34,138 bases of DNA. It comes from Elusimicrobiota bacterium (lineage in GTDB: Bacteria > Elusimicrobiota > Elusimicrobia > UBA1565 > JACRDR01). Location: positions 1 through 34,138 of the forward strand of contig JACQPK010000193.1 in assembly GCA_016207565.1 (NCBI GenBank), written 5' to 3'. A program made the position numbers and the translations under genes. Positions within the stretch are counted from its first letter, which is position 1, and each line of letters starts with the position of its first letter. Below are positions 8,424-18,347 of the stretch, piece after piece. The notes under the pieces were generated by a model. The model had not been told where the DNA came from, did not search any database, and saw only the letters and a program-made list of their open reading frames with translations.

Positions 8424-9938
8424 ATGATCGCTAAAGTGTGGTCCGCGGCGGTGCGTGGGATGGAGGGGTACCCGGTCTCGGTCGAGCTCGAGATCTCGGG
8501 CGGCCTGCCTCGGTACGCGACGGTCGGGCTGCCGGATACGGCCGTCCGCGAGTCGCGCGAGCGGGTCGCGAGCGCCCTGCGGAACTCGGGGTACCAGTTC
8601 CCCGCGCGGAGGATCACGGTCAACCTCGCGCCCGCCGAGCACCGCAAGCGCGGCACGCAGTTCGACCTCCCGGTCGGCTTGGGCATGCTGGCGGCCAGCG
8701 GGCAGCTCCCGGACGGGGACTGGCGGTCGCGCTTCTGGTTCCTCGGCGAGCTGGCGCTGGACGGCCGGGTGAAGCCGGTGTCGGGCGTGCTGCCGATGGC
8801 CGCCGCCGCCCGGGCGCACGGGGCGCAGGGGCTCGTGCTCGCTCCCGAGAACGCCGCGGAAGCGGCCGCCGTGGGCGTCCCGAGCTTCCCCGTCGAGAGC
8901 CTCGAGCACGCGGCGCGGTTCGTCGCCGGGCGGGCGGCGTTGTCGCCGGCCAGGCCCCGGCCCGCCCAAGACGCCGTCCTGGCGCCGGACCTTGCCGAGG
9001 TGAAGGGCCAGGCGCTCGCCAAGCGCGCGCTCGAGATCGCCGCCGCGGGGGGGCATCACCTCCTGCTCTCGGGGCCGCCCGGCTGCGGCAAGTCCATGCT
9101 CGCCCAGCGGCTGCCCGGCATCCTCCCGCCGTTGTCGGAGCCGGAGGCGCTCGAGCTCGCGACGGTGCTCTCGGTCGCGGGAGAGCTGCGCGAGGGCCGG
9201 TGGCCCTCGCAGCGCCCCTTCCGGTCGCCGCACCATAGCGCCTCCCCGGCCTCCTTGATCGGGGGCGGCCAGCCGGCCCGGCCGGGAGAGGTCTCGCTCG
9301 CCCACGCGGGGGTGCTCTTCCTGGACGAGCTCCCGGAGTTCTCGCGGGACGCGCTCGAGGGGCTGCGCGTGCCCTTGGAGTCGGGCCGCGCCGCGGTGGC
9401 CCGCGTCCAGGACCGCGTCGTCTTCCCGGCGCGGCTGCAGCTCGTCGCCGCGCAAAACCCGTGCCCCTGCGGCTACCTCGGACACCCCGGGCGCGAGTGT
9501 GCCTGCGGCCCGGGGCAGATCGCCCGCTACCGGGCCAAGGTCTCGGGGCCTCTCTTGGACCGCATCGACCTGCGCGTCGAGCTCGCGCCCCTGGCGTTCG
9601 AGGAGTGGGCCGACGGGGCCGCGTCGGGGGAGCCGAGCTCGGCCGTCTTGGCCCGCGTGCTCGCCGCCCGCGGGCGCTCCGAGGAGCGGCTGGGCCCCGG
9701 ACGGGCCAACGCCTCCTTGAGGCCGTCCGAGCTCCGGCGGCTCGTCCCGCTGTCTTCGGCCGCGCGCGCGACGCTCGAGAAGGCGGCGGATCGTTTTCAG
9801 CTGTCCGCGCGAGGCCTGGACCGGGCGCTGCGCGTCGCGCGGACGATCGCAGACCTGGCCGGAGAAAGCCGGGTCGCTTCGGCGCACGTGGCCGAGGCGG
9901 CCTTGCTCACGGCGGGCTCAAGGGAGACCGGAAGATGA
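8424..9938 (+). CDS. comM: ComM/YifB family Mg-chelatase-like ATPase
   Basis: MIAKVWSAAVRGMEGYPVSVELEISGGLPRYATVGLPDTAVRESRERVASALRNSGYQFP; Walker A GPPGCGKSMLAQRLPGILPP; NPCPCGYLGHPGRECAC motif. Confidence 0.95.
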   Translation: MIAKVWSAAVRGMEGYPVSVELEISGGLPRYATVGLPDTAVRESRERVASALRNSGYQFPARRITVNLAPAEHRKRGTQFDLPVGLGMLAASGQLPDGDWRSRFWFLGELALDGRVKPVSGVLPMAAAARAHGAQGLVLAPENAAEAAAVGVPSFPVESLEHAARFVAGRAALSPARPRPAQDAVLAPDLAEVKGQALAKRALEIAAAGGHHLLLSGPPGCGKSMLAQRLPGILPPLSEPEALELATVLSVAGELREGRWPSQRPFRSPHHSASPASLIGGGQPARPGEVSLAHAGVLFLDELPEFSRDALEGLRVPLESGRAAVARVQDRVVFPARLQLVAAQNPCPCGYLGHPGRECACGPGQIARYRAKVSGPLLDRIDLRVELAPLAFEEWADGAASGEPSSAVLARVLAARGRSEERLGPGRANASLRPSELRRLVPLSSAARATLEKAADRFQLSARGLDRALRVARTIADLAGESRVASAHVAEAALLTAGSRETGR

Positions 9939-10645
9939 CGACGGCGATACTGACGGTGCTGCTCGCGGTGTCCGCGGATGCCGCCCGGAAGCATACGGTG
10001 GTGCCCAAGGACTGCATGTGGGACTTGGCGCAGCATTACTACAAGGACCCGTTCCAATGGCGGAAGATCGCGGACGCGAACCCGCCGCCCGACGTGAAGG
10101 ACCCGCACTGGATCTATCCCGACCAGGTCCTCATCATCCCCGACATCGACGAGGATGTGCCCGAGCCCGAGGAGCCGGCGCCCGAGGAGGCGGCGACGAC
10201 GCCCGCCGCGCCGATCCAGCCCGTGACCTTCCAGTCCGACCAGGGGGAGCAGACCGTTACCGTCCCGGAATCGCTCTCGACCAAGTTCCCGGAGGGCCTC
10301 GTCTCGGCGCCGCCGTCGAACTACCGCATGATGGCGCTGCCCGGCTGGACGGCCGACGGCTCGGTCGCCGCGTTCAACGGGACGGAGATCATGGCGGCGG
10401 AGGGCGACCTCATCGATCTCGCGATCGAGCGCGGCAAGCCGTCCTCCGGCGACCGCTACGAGGTCTACCGCAAGGCCGCGCCCACCGAGGCCGACACCAA
10501 CAAGGCGGCGACCTACGTGGTGAAGATCGGCGTCGTGCAGCTCCGCAAGCCCGTGGCCGGGAACCGCTTCCGCGCGGTGATCCTCAAATCGAACGACTCG
10601 GTCCAGATCGGCGACCTGATCGTCAAAGCCGCTAAAGGGGGATAG
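9935..10645 (+). CDS. Secreted LysM-domain protein
   Basis: Starts with ATGA overlap; signal-like MTTAILTVLLAVSADA; HTVVPKDCMWDLAQHYYKDPFQWRKIADANPPPDVKDPHWIYPDQVLIIP is LysM-like. Confidence 0.85.
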   Translation: MTTAILTVLLAVSADAARKHTVVPKDCMWDLAQHYYKDPFQWRKIADANPPPDVKDPHWIYPDQVLIIPDIDEDVPEPEEPAPEEAATTPAAPIQPVTFQSDQGEQTVTVPESLSTKFPEGLVSAPPSNYRMMALPGWTADGSVAAFNGTEIMAAEGDLIDLAIERGKPSSGDRYEVYRKAAPTEADTNKAATYVVKIGVVQLRKPVAGNRFRAVILKSNDSVQIGDLIVKAAKGG

Positions 10646-10647
10646 GG

Positions 10648-11046
10648 ATGGATTTCGGCTTCGTCAAGAAAGGCATCTACGCGGTCGTCATCTTCTGCGC
10701 CGCGGTGTGGTACGTCAACTCGCACTACACGTTCGAGCAGGTCCTCGAATACCAGAAGAAGCACCCGCACGCGGAATACTCGCCGCCGATCGTCTACTAC
10801 TCCGGCATGGCCTACTACATCCGCGACCAGCACGAGGGGGCGATCAACGCGTTCACGCAGCTCCTGGCCGACTACCCGACGTGCCAGTACGCGCCCCTGG
10901 CGATGGTCCGGCTGGGAAGCTCCTTCATGGAGCGGAACCGCTACGCGGAGGCGCGCGAGGTCTTCGACCGGTACTTCGAGCAGTTCCCGGAGGATCGCAA
11001 TCGCAAGACCGTCGAAGCGAAGTACGAGTACATCAAGTTCAAATAG
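10648..11046 (+). CDS. Membrane-anchored TPR protein
   Basis: N-terminal TM (GIYAVVIFCAAVWYV) then TPR-like YYSGMAYYIRDQHEGAINAFTQLLADYP / RLGSSFMERNRYAEAREVFDRYFEQFP. Confidence 0.8.
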   Translation: MDFGFVKKGIYAVVIFCAAVWYVNSHYTFEQVLEYQKKHPHAEYSPPIVYYSGMAYYIRDQHEGAINAFTQLLADYPTCQYAPLAMVRLGSSFMERNRYAEAREVFDRYFEQFPEDRNRKTVEAKYEYIKFK

Positions 11047-11049
11047 ACG

Positions 11050-11475
11050 ATGGAACGAACGCTCCCCTTCGCCGAGATGGTCCGCCGCCGCATGGAGTCG
11101 CGGGGACTCGGACTGCGCGAATTCTGCCGGGGCGTCGACCTCGATCCGTCCTTCTTCTCGAAGGTGCTCGCCGGCAAGCGGAGCCCGCCTTCGGAGGACG
11201 ACGTGTTGAGGCGGATCGCCCGCTTCCTGGAGCTCGACGCGTGCGAGCTGATCGTCGCGGCGGGCCGCATCCCGAGGGAGTGGGACCGGCTGTGGACCGA
11301 CCGCCCCCTCCTGGAGGCGGTCAGCCGTTTGTGCGCGCCGGGCATCCGGCGGACCGAGAGCGCCGCTCCCGCCGCCGTCAGGCCGCCTCCCCGCGCCCAG
11401 GGTCTGGGCCCCCGCGCCCAGGGTCTGGGCCCCCGCGCCCCGGCCCCTAAGGCCTTCGGCGACGAGCTCCTGTAG
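11050..11475 (+). CDS. XRE-family helix-turn-helix protein
   Basis: FAEMVRRRMESRGLGLREFCRGVDLDPSFFSKVLAGKRSPPSEDDVLRRIARFLELD; C-terminal Pro-rich tail. Confidence 0.85.
   Translation: MERTLPFAEMVRRRMESRGLGLREFCRGVDLDPSFFSKVLAGKRSPPSEDDVLRRIARFLELDACELIVAAGRIPREWDRLWTDRPLLEAVSRLCAPGIRRTESAAPAAVRPPPRAQGLGPRAQGLGPRAPAPKAFGDELL
11391..11440 (+). repeat. 21-bp tandem duplication with internal dyad
   Basis: ccgcgcccagggtctgggccc at 11391-11411 and 11412-11432, followed by partial ccgcgccc; each contains gcccag-ggt-ctgggc. Confidence 0.85.
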
Positions 11476-11482
11476 GCGTGTC

Positions 11483-12373
11483 ATGACCCTGCACCGGCTG
11501 AAACGGGGCGAGCCGTCTTATCCCGAGTTGCTGGCGTCGATCCCCGACGCGCCCGCCTCCCTGTATGTCCGCGGCCGCCTGGACGCCCTCCCCGCGGTGG
11601 CGATCGTCGGCTCCCGCCGGCCCACCGCCTACGGGCGGCGCGCCGCGCGGACGTTGGCGGCCGACGCGGCGCGCGCCGGCCTGGCGGTCGTCAGCGGCCT
11701 GGCCCGCGGGATCGACACGGAGGCGCACGAGGCGGCGCTTGCCGCCGGAGGAGTCACCTGGGCGGTCTTGGGTTCGGGGCTGGACCGCGTGTACCCGCCG
11801 GAAAACCGGGGCCTGGCCGGCCGGATCATTTCCCGCGGCGCGGTCTTGTCGGAGTTCGAGCCGGGCGAAGGGCCCGAGGCCTGGCGGTTTCCCCGGCGCA
11901 ACCGGATCATCAGCGGTCTCGCCTGGGTCACGGTCGTGGTGGAGGGCCTGATCACTTCCGGCTCCCTCATCACGGCCAAGCTCGCGCTGGACCAGGGGCG
12001 GGAGGTGGGCGCCGTTCCGGGTCCGATCGACTCTCCCATGAGCCAGGGACCGCTCTACCTATTGGAAAGCGGGGCCTTCCCGGTGCGGTGCTTCTCCGAC
12101 GTGCTGGCGAGGCTGCCCTCGGGCCTTTCCTTAGAGTGTCACGGGCCCGTCAAGGAAGGGGGACTTGACGCGGCGGGGATTTCCCATTATAAGGAAGACG
12201 TTGGAGGGACGAGGCAAAAAATCCTAGAATTATTGGGCTCCGGCGAAATCGCCTTCGACGAACTCGTCAAACAGGCGGCCTTAGACGGTCCGGCGCTGCT
12301 GCGCCTCCTGGCCGAACTGGAGATCGACGGCCTCGTGGAGTCCCTCCCCGGCCAAAACTATGCCCGAAGATAG
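11483..12373 (+). CDS. dprA: DNA processing protein DprA
   Basis: VAIVGSRRPTAYGRRAARTLAADAARAGLAVVSGLARGIDTEAHEAAL...GSGLDRVYPPENR...SEFEPGEGPEAWRFPRRNRIISGLAWVTVVVEG; C-terminal winged-helix-like region. Confidence 0.97.
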   Translation: MTLHRLKRGEPSYPELLASIPDAPASLYVRGRLDALPAVAIVGSRRPTAYGRRAARTLAADAARAGLAVVSGLARGIDTEAHEAALAAGGVTWAVLGSGLDRVYPPENRGLAGRIISRGAVLSEFEPGEGPEAWRFPRRNRIISGLAWVTVVVEGLITSGSLITAKLALDQGREVGAVPGPIDSPMSQGPLYLLESGAFPVRCFSDVLARLPSGLSLECHGPVKEGGLDAAGISHYKEDVGGTRQKILELLGSGEIAFDELVKQAALDGPALLRLLAELEIDGLVESLPGQNYARR

Positions 12374-14792
12374 GAAGAAAACCAAGAAAACGGCGAAGAC
12401 GGACAAAGCCGCGCCGGCCCAGGCCCCGAAAGCGTCGTCCAAACCTGCAAAGGGGGCCGCCGCGTTGGTCATCGTCGAGTCGCCGGCCAAGGAAAGGACG
12501 ATCTCGCGCATTCTGCAGAAGGACTTCGTGGTCCGTTCCTCCTACGGCCACGTCCGCGACCTGCCCGAGAAGAAGATGGGCGTGGACGAGAAGAAGAACT
12601 TCGAGCCGACGTACGTGCTCCTGCCCCGGACCAAGAAGATCCTGCCCGAGCTGGAGACCTTGGCCAAGAAGGCGTCCATGGTCTATCTGGCCACCGACCA
12701 TGACCGCGAGGGCGAATCGATCGCCTGGCATCTCGTGCATCTGTTGGGGCTCGGCGACGACCGCGTCCGCCGGATCACCTTCCATGAGATCACCCCGGCG
12801 GCGATCCAGGAGGCCATCAAGGAGCCGCGGGGCATCGATCTCCACCTCGTCCACGCCCAGCAGGCCCGGCGAGTGATCGACCGCCTGGTCGGCTACAAGC
12901 TCTCGCCGCTGCTCTGGAAGAAGGTCCGGCGGGGCCTCTCCGCGGGCCGCGTCCAGTCGGTCGCCGTCCGCCTCCTGGTCGAGCGCGAGCGGGAGATCAA
13001 GGATTTCGCGTCCAAGCCTTACTACAGCCTGGGCGCCAAGCTCTCCGCCGGCACGCCGCCGCCGTTCGACGCCCGGCTGACCCAGTGGAAGGGCGAGAAG
13101 GTCGAGTCCACGCAGGTTTACGACCTGTTCTCGGAGCAGTACCGCGTCCATTCGACGAGGTTCGGCAGCCGGCCCGAGATCGACGCCGTCGTGGTCGCGC
13201 TCTCGGGGGTGCCCTTCACGGTCGCTTCCGTCGACAAGAAGGAGGTGCGCCGCCGGCCCACGCCGCCGTTTACGACCAGCACGCTCCAGCAGGCGGCCTC
13301 GCAGCGCTACGGGTTCCCCGCCGAGAAGACGATGCGGGTGGCCCAGGGGCTGTACGAAGGCGTGGATCTCGGAGACGCCGAGCCCGTCGGTCTCATCACC
13401 TATATGCGCACGGACTCCGTGTCCGTGGCCAAGCTGGCGCAGGAGGAGGCCCGGCGGGTCATCAAGTCCCAGTACGGCGACCCCTACGCCCCCGCCGAGT
13501 ACCCGATCTACCAGACGACGTCGAAAGGGGCCCAGGAGGCCCACGAGGCGATCCGCCCCACCAGCGTCACCCGCGGGCCCGACCAGGTCCGGAAGTATCT
13601 CGACCCCGACCAGGCCAAGCTCTACGACCTGATCTGGAAGCGCTTCGTGGCCAGCCAGATGACCGAGGCCGTCTACGACACCGTGGCGGCGGACATCTCG
13701 GCGGGCCCCGACGCGATATTTCGCGCCAACGGCCGGACGCTCAAGTTCGACGGCTATCTGCGCGTCTACGTGGAGGCGGAGGAGGCCGACGCTCCGTCCG
13801 ACGAGGAGCAGGAGGGACGGCTGCCGGACCTCAAGGCCGGCGACGTCTTGGCCCTCGAGGGGCTGGACCCCGAGGAGCACAACACCAGCCCGCCCCCGCA
13901 CTACAACGAGGCGAGCCTGATCCGCGCGCTCGAGCGCCACGGCATCGGCCGCCCCTCGACGTACGCGCCGACGATCAAGACGATCATCGAGCGCGGCTAC
14001 GTGAAGCGCGGCATCAAGGACCGCAAGCTCATCCCGAGCGAGCTGGGCGTCCTCGTGACCGGGAAGCTCAAGGAGCATTTCCCCGACGTCGTGAGCCTCA
14101 CGTACACGGCCGAGGTCGAGGAGCGGCTGGACCGGGTCGCCGAGGGCGCCGACCAGTGGCAGAAGGTCGTGGGCGAGTTCTACGACCCCTTCCAGAAGGC
14201 CCTCAAGACCGCCTCCTCCGCGATGGAGGACTACAAGCCGATCGAGACGAAAGAGCCCTGCCCGATCTGCGGCCAGTTCATGCTGATCCGCGAGAGCCGC
14301 TTCGGGAAGTACCTCTCCTGCTCCCAGTTCCCGACCTGCAAAGGGAAGATCCGGCTCACCGAGGACGGCCAGAAGGCCGTCCCCGAGATGACCGAGGAGA
14401 AGTGCGAGAGCTGCGGCAAGTTCCTGGTCATCCGCATGGGCCGGCGCGGCAAATTCCTCGCCTGCTCCGGCTATCCCGCGTGCAAGATCACCTATTCGCT
14501 CGACGCCGAAGGCAAGAAGATCGAAGGCTCGCGGCCCTTGGCGACGTCCCGCGGCTGCGAGAAGTGCGGCAAGTCGATGTGGCTGAGGCTCGGCAAGCGG
14601 GGGCATTTCCTTGCCTGCTCGGGATTTCCGAAGTGCCGGAACCTCAAGCCCGTCGGCAAAGTCGAGGCGGAGACGCTCCGGACCGAGGCCCTCGCCAAGG
14701 AGGCCGAGACCCGCGCCGCCCTTCAGGCTCAGTCTGGCAACGGGAACGCCGCTCCCGCGCCGACCACGCCGGTTTCCAAGTCGCAGCCGTAG
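12360..14792 (+). CDS. topA: DNA topoisomerase I with three C-terminal four-Cys zinc motifs
   Basis: VIVESPAKERTISRILQKDFVVRSSYGHVRDLP; ATDHDREGESIAWHL; LITYMRTDSVSV; CPIC..C..FPTC, CESC..C..YPAC, CEKC..C..FPKC. Confidence 0.97.
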   Translation: MPEDRKKTKKTAKTDKAAPAQAPKASSKPAKGAAALVIVESPAKERTISRILQKDFVVRSSYGHVRDLPEKKMGVDEKKNFEPTYVLLPRTKKILPELETLAKKASMVYLATDHDREGESIAWHLVHLLGLGDDRVRRITFHEITPAAIQEAIKEPRGIDLHLVHAQQARRVIDRLVGYKLSPLLWKKVRRGLSAGRVQSVAVRLLVEREREIKDFASKPYYSLGAKLSAGTPPPFDARLTQWKGEKVESTQVYDLFSEQYRVHSTRFGSRPEIDAVVVALSGVPFTVASVDKKEVRRRPTPPFTTSTLQQAASQRYGFPAEKTMRVAQGLYEGVDLGDAEPVGLITYMRTDSVSVAKLAQEEARRVIKSQYGDPYAPAEYPIYQTTSKGAQEAHEAIRPTSVTRGPDQVRKYLDPDQAKLYDLIWKRFVASQMTEAVYDTVAADISAGPDAIFRANGRTLKFDGYLRVYVEAEEADAPSDEEQEGRLPDLKAGDVLALEGLDPEEHNTSPPPHYNEASLIRALERHGIGRPSTYAPTIKTIIERGYVKRGIKDRKLIPSELGVLVTGKLKEHFPDVVSLTYTAEVEERLDRVAEGADQWQKVVGEFYDPFQKALKTASSAMEDYKPIETKEPCPICGQFMLIRESRFGKYLSCSQFPTCKGKIRLTEDGQKAVPEMTEEKCESCGKFLVIRMGRRGKFLACSGYPACKITYSLDAEGKKIEGSRPLATSRGCEKCGKSMWLRLGKRGHFLACSGFPKCRNLKPVGKVEAETLRTEALAKEAETRAALQAQSGNGNAAPAPTTPVSKSQP

Positions 14793-14822
14793 ACCTCTCC
14801 GCCGAGAGGAGTTCGGTGGCAC

Positions 14823-15779
14823 GTGGCTGACAGTCTCGGACTCTGGGTTCAGCGTTTCCTCGCCCACCTGCGGGGCACCCGCGGCGTTTCCCCGCACACG
14901 CTGCGGGCGTATTCGGGAGACCTGGGCGAGCTCCTGAAATTCGCGGGAGCGGGGCTGCCCGTCGCCTCCCTCGATCGCTCGCGCGTCCGGGCCTGGCTCG
15001 CCGAGCTCCAAGGCCGCGGCCTCGCCCGGGCTTCCGTCCTGCGGAAGGCCTCGAGCCTGAGGTCCCTCACGGCCTACCTGCTCGACCAGGAGGGCCTGGC
15101 GTCCGACCCATTCTTAAACGTCCGCCTGCCCAAGCGGGAGAAGCGCCTGCCGCGGTTTTTGACCGAGTCCGAGATGGAGAGGCTGCTGGCGGCGCGTTCC
15201 CCCGTCGGGGGCGAGCCCCTGCGGCGTCGCGATCGCGCGATGATCGAGCTCTTCTACTCGGCGGGGCTGCGCCGTTCCGAGCTGCGGGGGCTCAACGTCG
15301 GGGACGTCGATTTCCTGGGAGGGGTCGTCCGGGTCATGGGCAAGGGCTCCCGGGAGCGGGTCGTGCCGGTCGGCGACGCCGCGCTCCAGGCCCTGCGGGG
15401 CTATCTGGACTCCCGGGCCGGGCCGGGCGGCGGGCGGGACTCCCGCCTCGGGGGGCAGCAGCCGCTCTTCGCCAACGCCGACGGCGCCAGGCTGTCCGAC
15501 GCGGGCGTCGCCTTCGTGGTCCGGCGCTGGACCCGCGCGGCCGCCGCCCTCAAGTCCGTGTCGCCGCACGTCTTCCGCCACAGCTTCGCCACCCATCTCG
15601 TTTCGCGAGGCTGCGACATCCGCACCGTCCAAGAGATGCTCGGACACCGGAGCCTGGCGAACACCCAGATCTACACGCATTTGTCGCTGGAGCGCCTCCG
15701 CGAGGTCTACGAGAAGTCTCACCCGGGCGCGAAGCGCCCGGAGAGTCCTTTCGGGCACCCCCGGGGAGGCGCCGGGTGA
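14823..15779 (+). CDS. xerC: XerC/XerD-type tyrosine recombinase
   Basis: GTG start; N-terminal SAM-like core-binding region; YSAGLRRSELRGL, HVFRHSFATHLVSRGCDIRTVQEMLGHRSLANTQIYTHL catalytic motifs. Confidence 0.92.
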   Translation: MADSLGLWVQRFLAHLRGTRGVSPHTLRAYSGDLGELLKFAGAGLPVASLDRSRVRAWLAELQGRGLARASVLRKASSLRSLTAYLLDQEGLASDPFLNVRLPKREKRLPRFLTESEMERLLAARSPVGGEPLRRRDRAMIELFYSAGLRRSELRGLNVGDVDFLGGVVRVMGKGSRERVVPVGDAALQALRGYLDSRAGPGGGRDSRLGGQQPLFANADGARLSDAGVAFVVRRWTRAAAALKSVSPHVFRHSFATHLVSRGCDIRTVQEMLGHRSLANTQIYTHLSLERLREVYEKSHPGAKRPESPFGHPRGGAG

Positions 15780-16702
15780 GGGACAAGATCGACCTCCTCA
15801 TGCAGGAGACCGGCTGCGAGCAGGGCGAGGCCGAGCTCGCCCTCGAGCTCTGCGGCTACGAGGTGGAGAAGGCGGTCGCGGCCATCCCGCGTCTGTTCCA
15901 GAACATCGGGGTGCTGAAGGCCAAGTTCCACGAGCCGGCCGAGTCGCTGTATGGGCTCATGCTCGTGATCCTGAACCTTCGCGACCAGAGCCTCCTGAGA
16001 GCCCGCTTCGTCGTTTCCTATAACCCGGCGGTCTACGCGACCTCCCTCGAGCAGGGCTGGTTCGATTTCGAAAAGTACCTCTACGCCTGCCGGCTGTGGG
16101 ACGGGAGCCTCCAGTCCCTCTCCCAGGAGCTCGAGCAGCTCGCCGGAGCCTTCTTCGCGAGCCCCGAGGCCGCGCCCTTCTACTCGGAGTCCGCCGACGC
16201 CTCGCTGGAGAGCGGCGTCGCAGGGCTCCGCGCCGCCCTCGGACGCCGCTTCAGCCGCGAGGGCCTGCGCCTGGTGGCGCGCCGCGACGTCCTCGACATG
16301 GGCCAATTCCAGCAGCTCGGCACCGCCTCGCGGCCGAGCCGGCCCCGGCCGCGCCGCCACGCCTTGGGCGGCTCGCTGATCCTGCGCATCGCCCTCGAGC
16401 CCCAGGCCGACGGGCTGCCGGCGGGCGAGCTCCGCGCCGGAGACCTCGTCTACGTCACGATCACCGACCACCGCGACATCGCCCAGTACCTCGCCCGGCT
16501 GTTCGGCCCTTCCGACGCGCCCGGCACGTTGCTCGTCCCCGTCGAGGCGGTCGAGACCGGCCCCAAAGGCGAGGTGGGCGTCCGCGTGCGCTTCTCGCTC
16601 GGCGTCTGCGGGGACGTCAACCTCCCGCCCGACATCCGCCTCAAGGTGGTCCGGCGCAACACGCCCCGCCCGTGGTGGAAAAAGCTCTTCCAAGGCGCCT
16701 GA
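15776..16702 (+). CDS. Uncharacterised protein with UBA-like N-terminus
   Basis: GTGA overlap with xerC stop; MRDKIDLLMQETGCEQGEAELALELCGYEVEKAVAAI fits UBA-like three-helix pattern; remainder unrecognised. Confidence 0.75.
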   Translation: MRDKIDLLMQETGCEQGEAELALELCGYEVEKAVAAIPRLFQNIGVLKAKFHEPAESLYGLMLVILNLRDQSLLRARFVVSYNPAVYATSLEQGWFDFEKYLYACRLWDGSLQSLSQELEQLAGAFFASPEAAPFYSESADASLESGVAGLRAALGRRFSREGLRLVARRDVLDMGQFQQLGTASRPSRPRPRRHALGGSLILRIALEPQADGLPAGELRAGDLVYVTITDHRDIAQYLARLFGPSDAPGTLLVPVEAVETGPKGEVGVRVRFSLGVCGDVNLPPDIRLKVVRRNTPRPWWKKLFQGA

Positions 16703-18055
<1,353 letters not shown>

Positions 18056-18077
18056 GTCCTCTCGTCGACAAAACGCG

Positions 18078-18101
18078 TTGTCAAGGCATGGGCCTTGACA
18101 A
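18078..18101. promoter_or_regulatory. Perfect 10-bp dyad overlapping the -35 box (candidate operator)
   Basis: ttgtcaaggc-atgg-gccttgacaa. Confidence 0.6.
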
Positions 18102-18122
18102 GTCTAGTCCGTCTGCTATACT
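18095..18122 (+). promoter_or_regulatory. Sigma70-like promoter for the riboswitch-led operon
   Basis: -35 TTGACA 18095-18100, 16-nt spacer, -10 TATACT 18117-18122, just upstream of the aptamer. Confidence 0.75.
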
Positions 18123-18132
18123 AGCCCCAGCA

Positions 18133-18229
18133 CGTTGTACCGACAAACTGGCAAACCGTTCGAAAGGGCGGGGCGCAAAGCGTAGGGCGCGGGGCCGAAC
18201 TCCGCGTCGCCTGGCTGCCGAAGACAACG
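18133..18229 (+). ncRNA. c-di-GMP-I (GEMM-I) riboswitch aptamer
   Basis: Conserved GGCAAACC-gttcGAAAgggc-GGGGCGCAAAG ... GGCTGCCGAAG; GAAA-capped P2 stem (ccgttc/gggcgg); P3 stem ggcgcgggg/ctccgcgtcgcc; closing stem cgttgt (18133-18138)/acaacg (18224-18229). Confidence 0.9.
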
Positions 18230-18262
18230 CCTAAGGCGGCGATTTGGAGTAGCTTGCTTTCC

Positions 18263-18329
18263 GCCCGGCCCTGACTGGCTATCTTCGGGATAGAGGGGTG
18301 AGATAGTCAGCGGGGCCGGGCCTTTTTTT
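18263..18329 (+). terminator. Intrinsic terminator downstream of the aptamer (expression platform candidate)
   Basis: gcccggccctgactggctatct ... agatagtcagcggggccgggc followed by ttttttt; 9-bp GC stem extended by a ctgact(gg)ctatct/agatagtcag helix. Confidence 0.9.
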
Positions 18330-18347
18330 GTGGGGAGGCGGGAAAGG

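Noticed and set aside
14792-14823. cctctc-cgcc-gagagg hairpin between topA and xerC
   Set aside because: Only a 6-bp stem without a T-tract; not enough to call a terminator or regulatory element.
18133-18229. cGAMP-selective GEMM-Ib class assignment
   Set aside because: The position equivalent to Vc2 G20 reads G (CTGGCAAACC), favouring c-di-GMP; needs biochemical confirmation.
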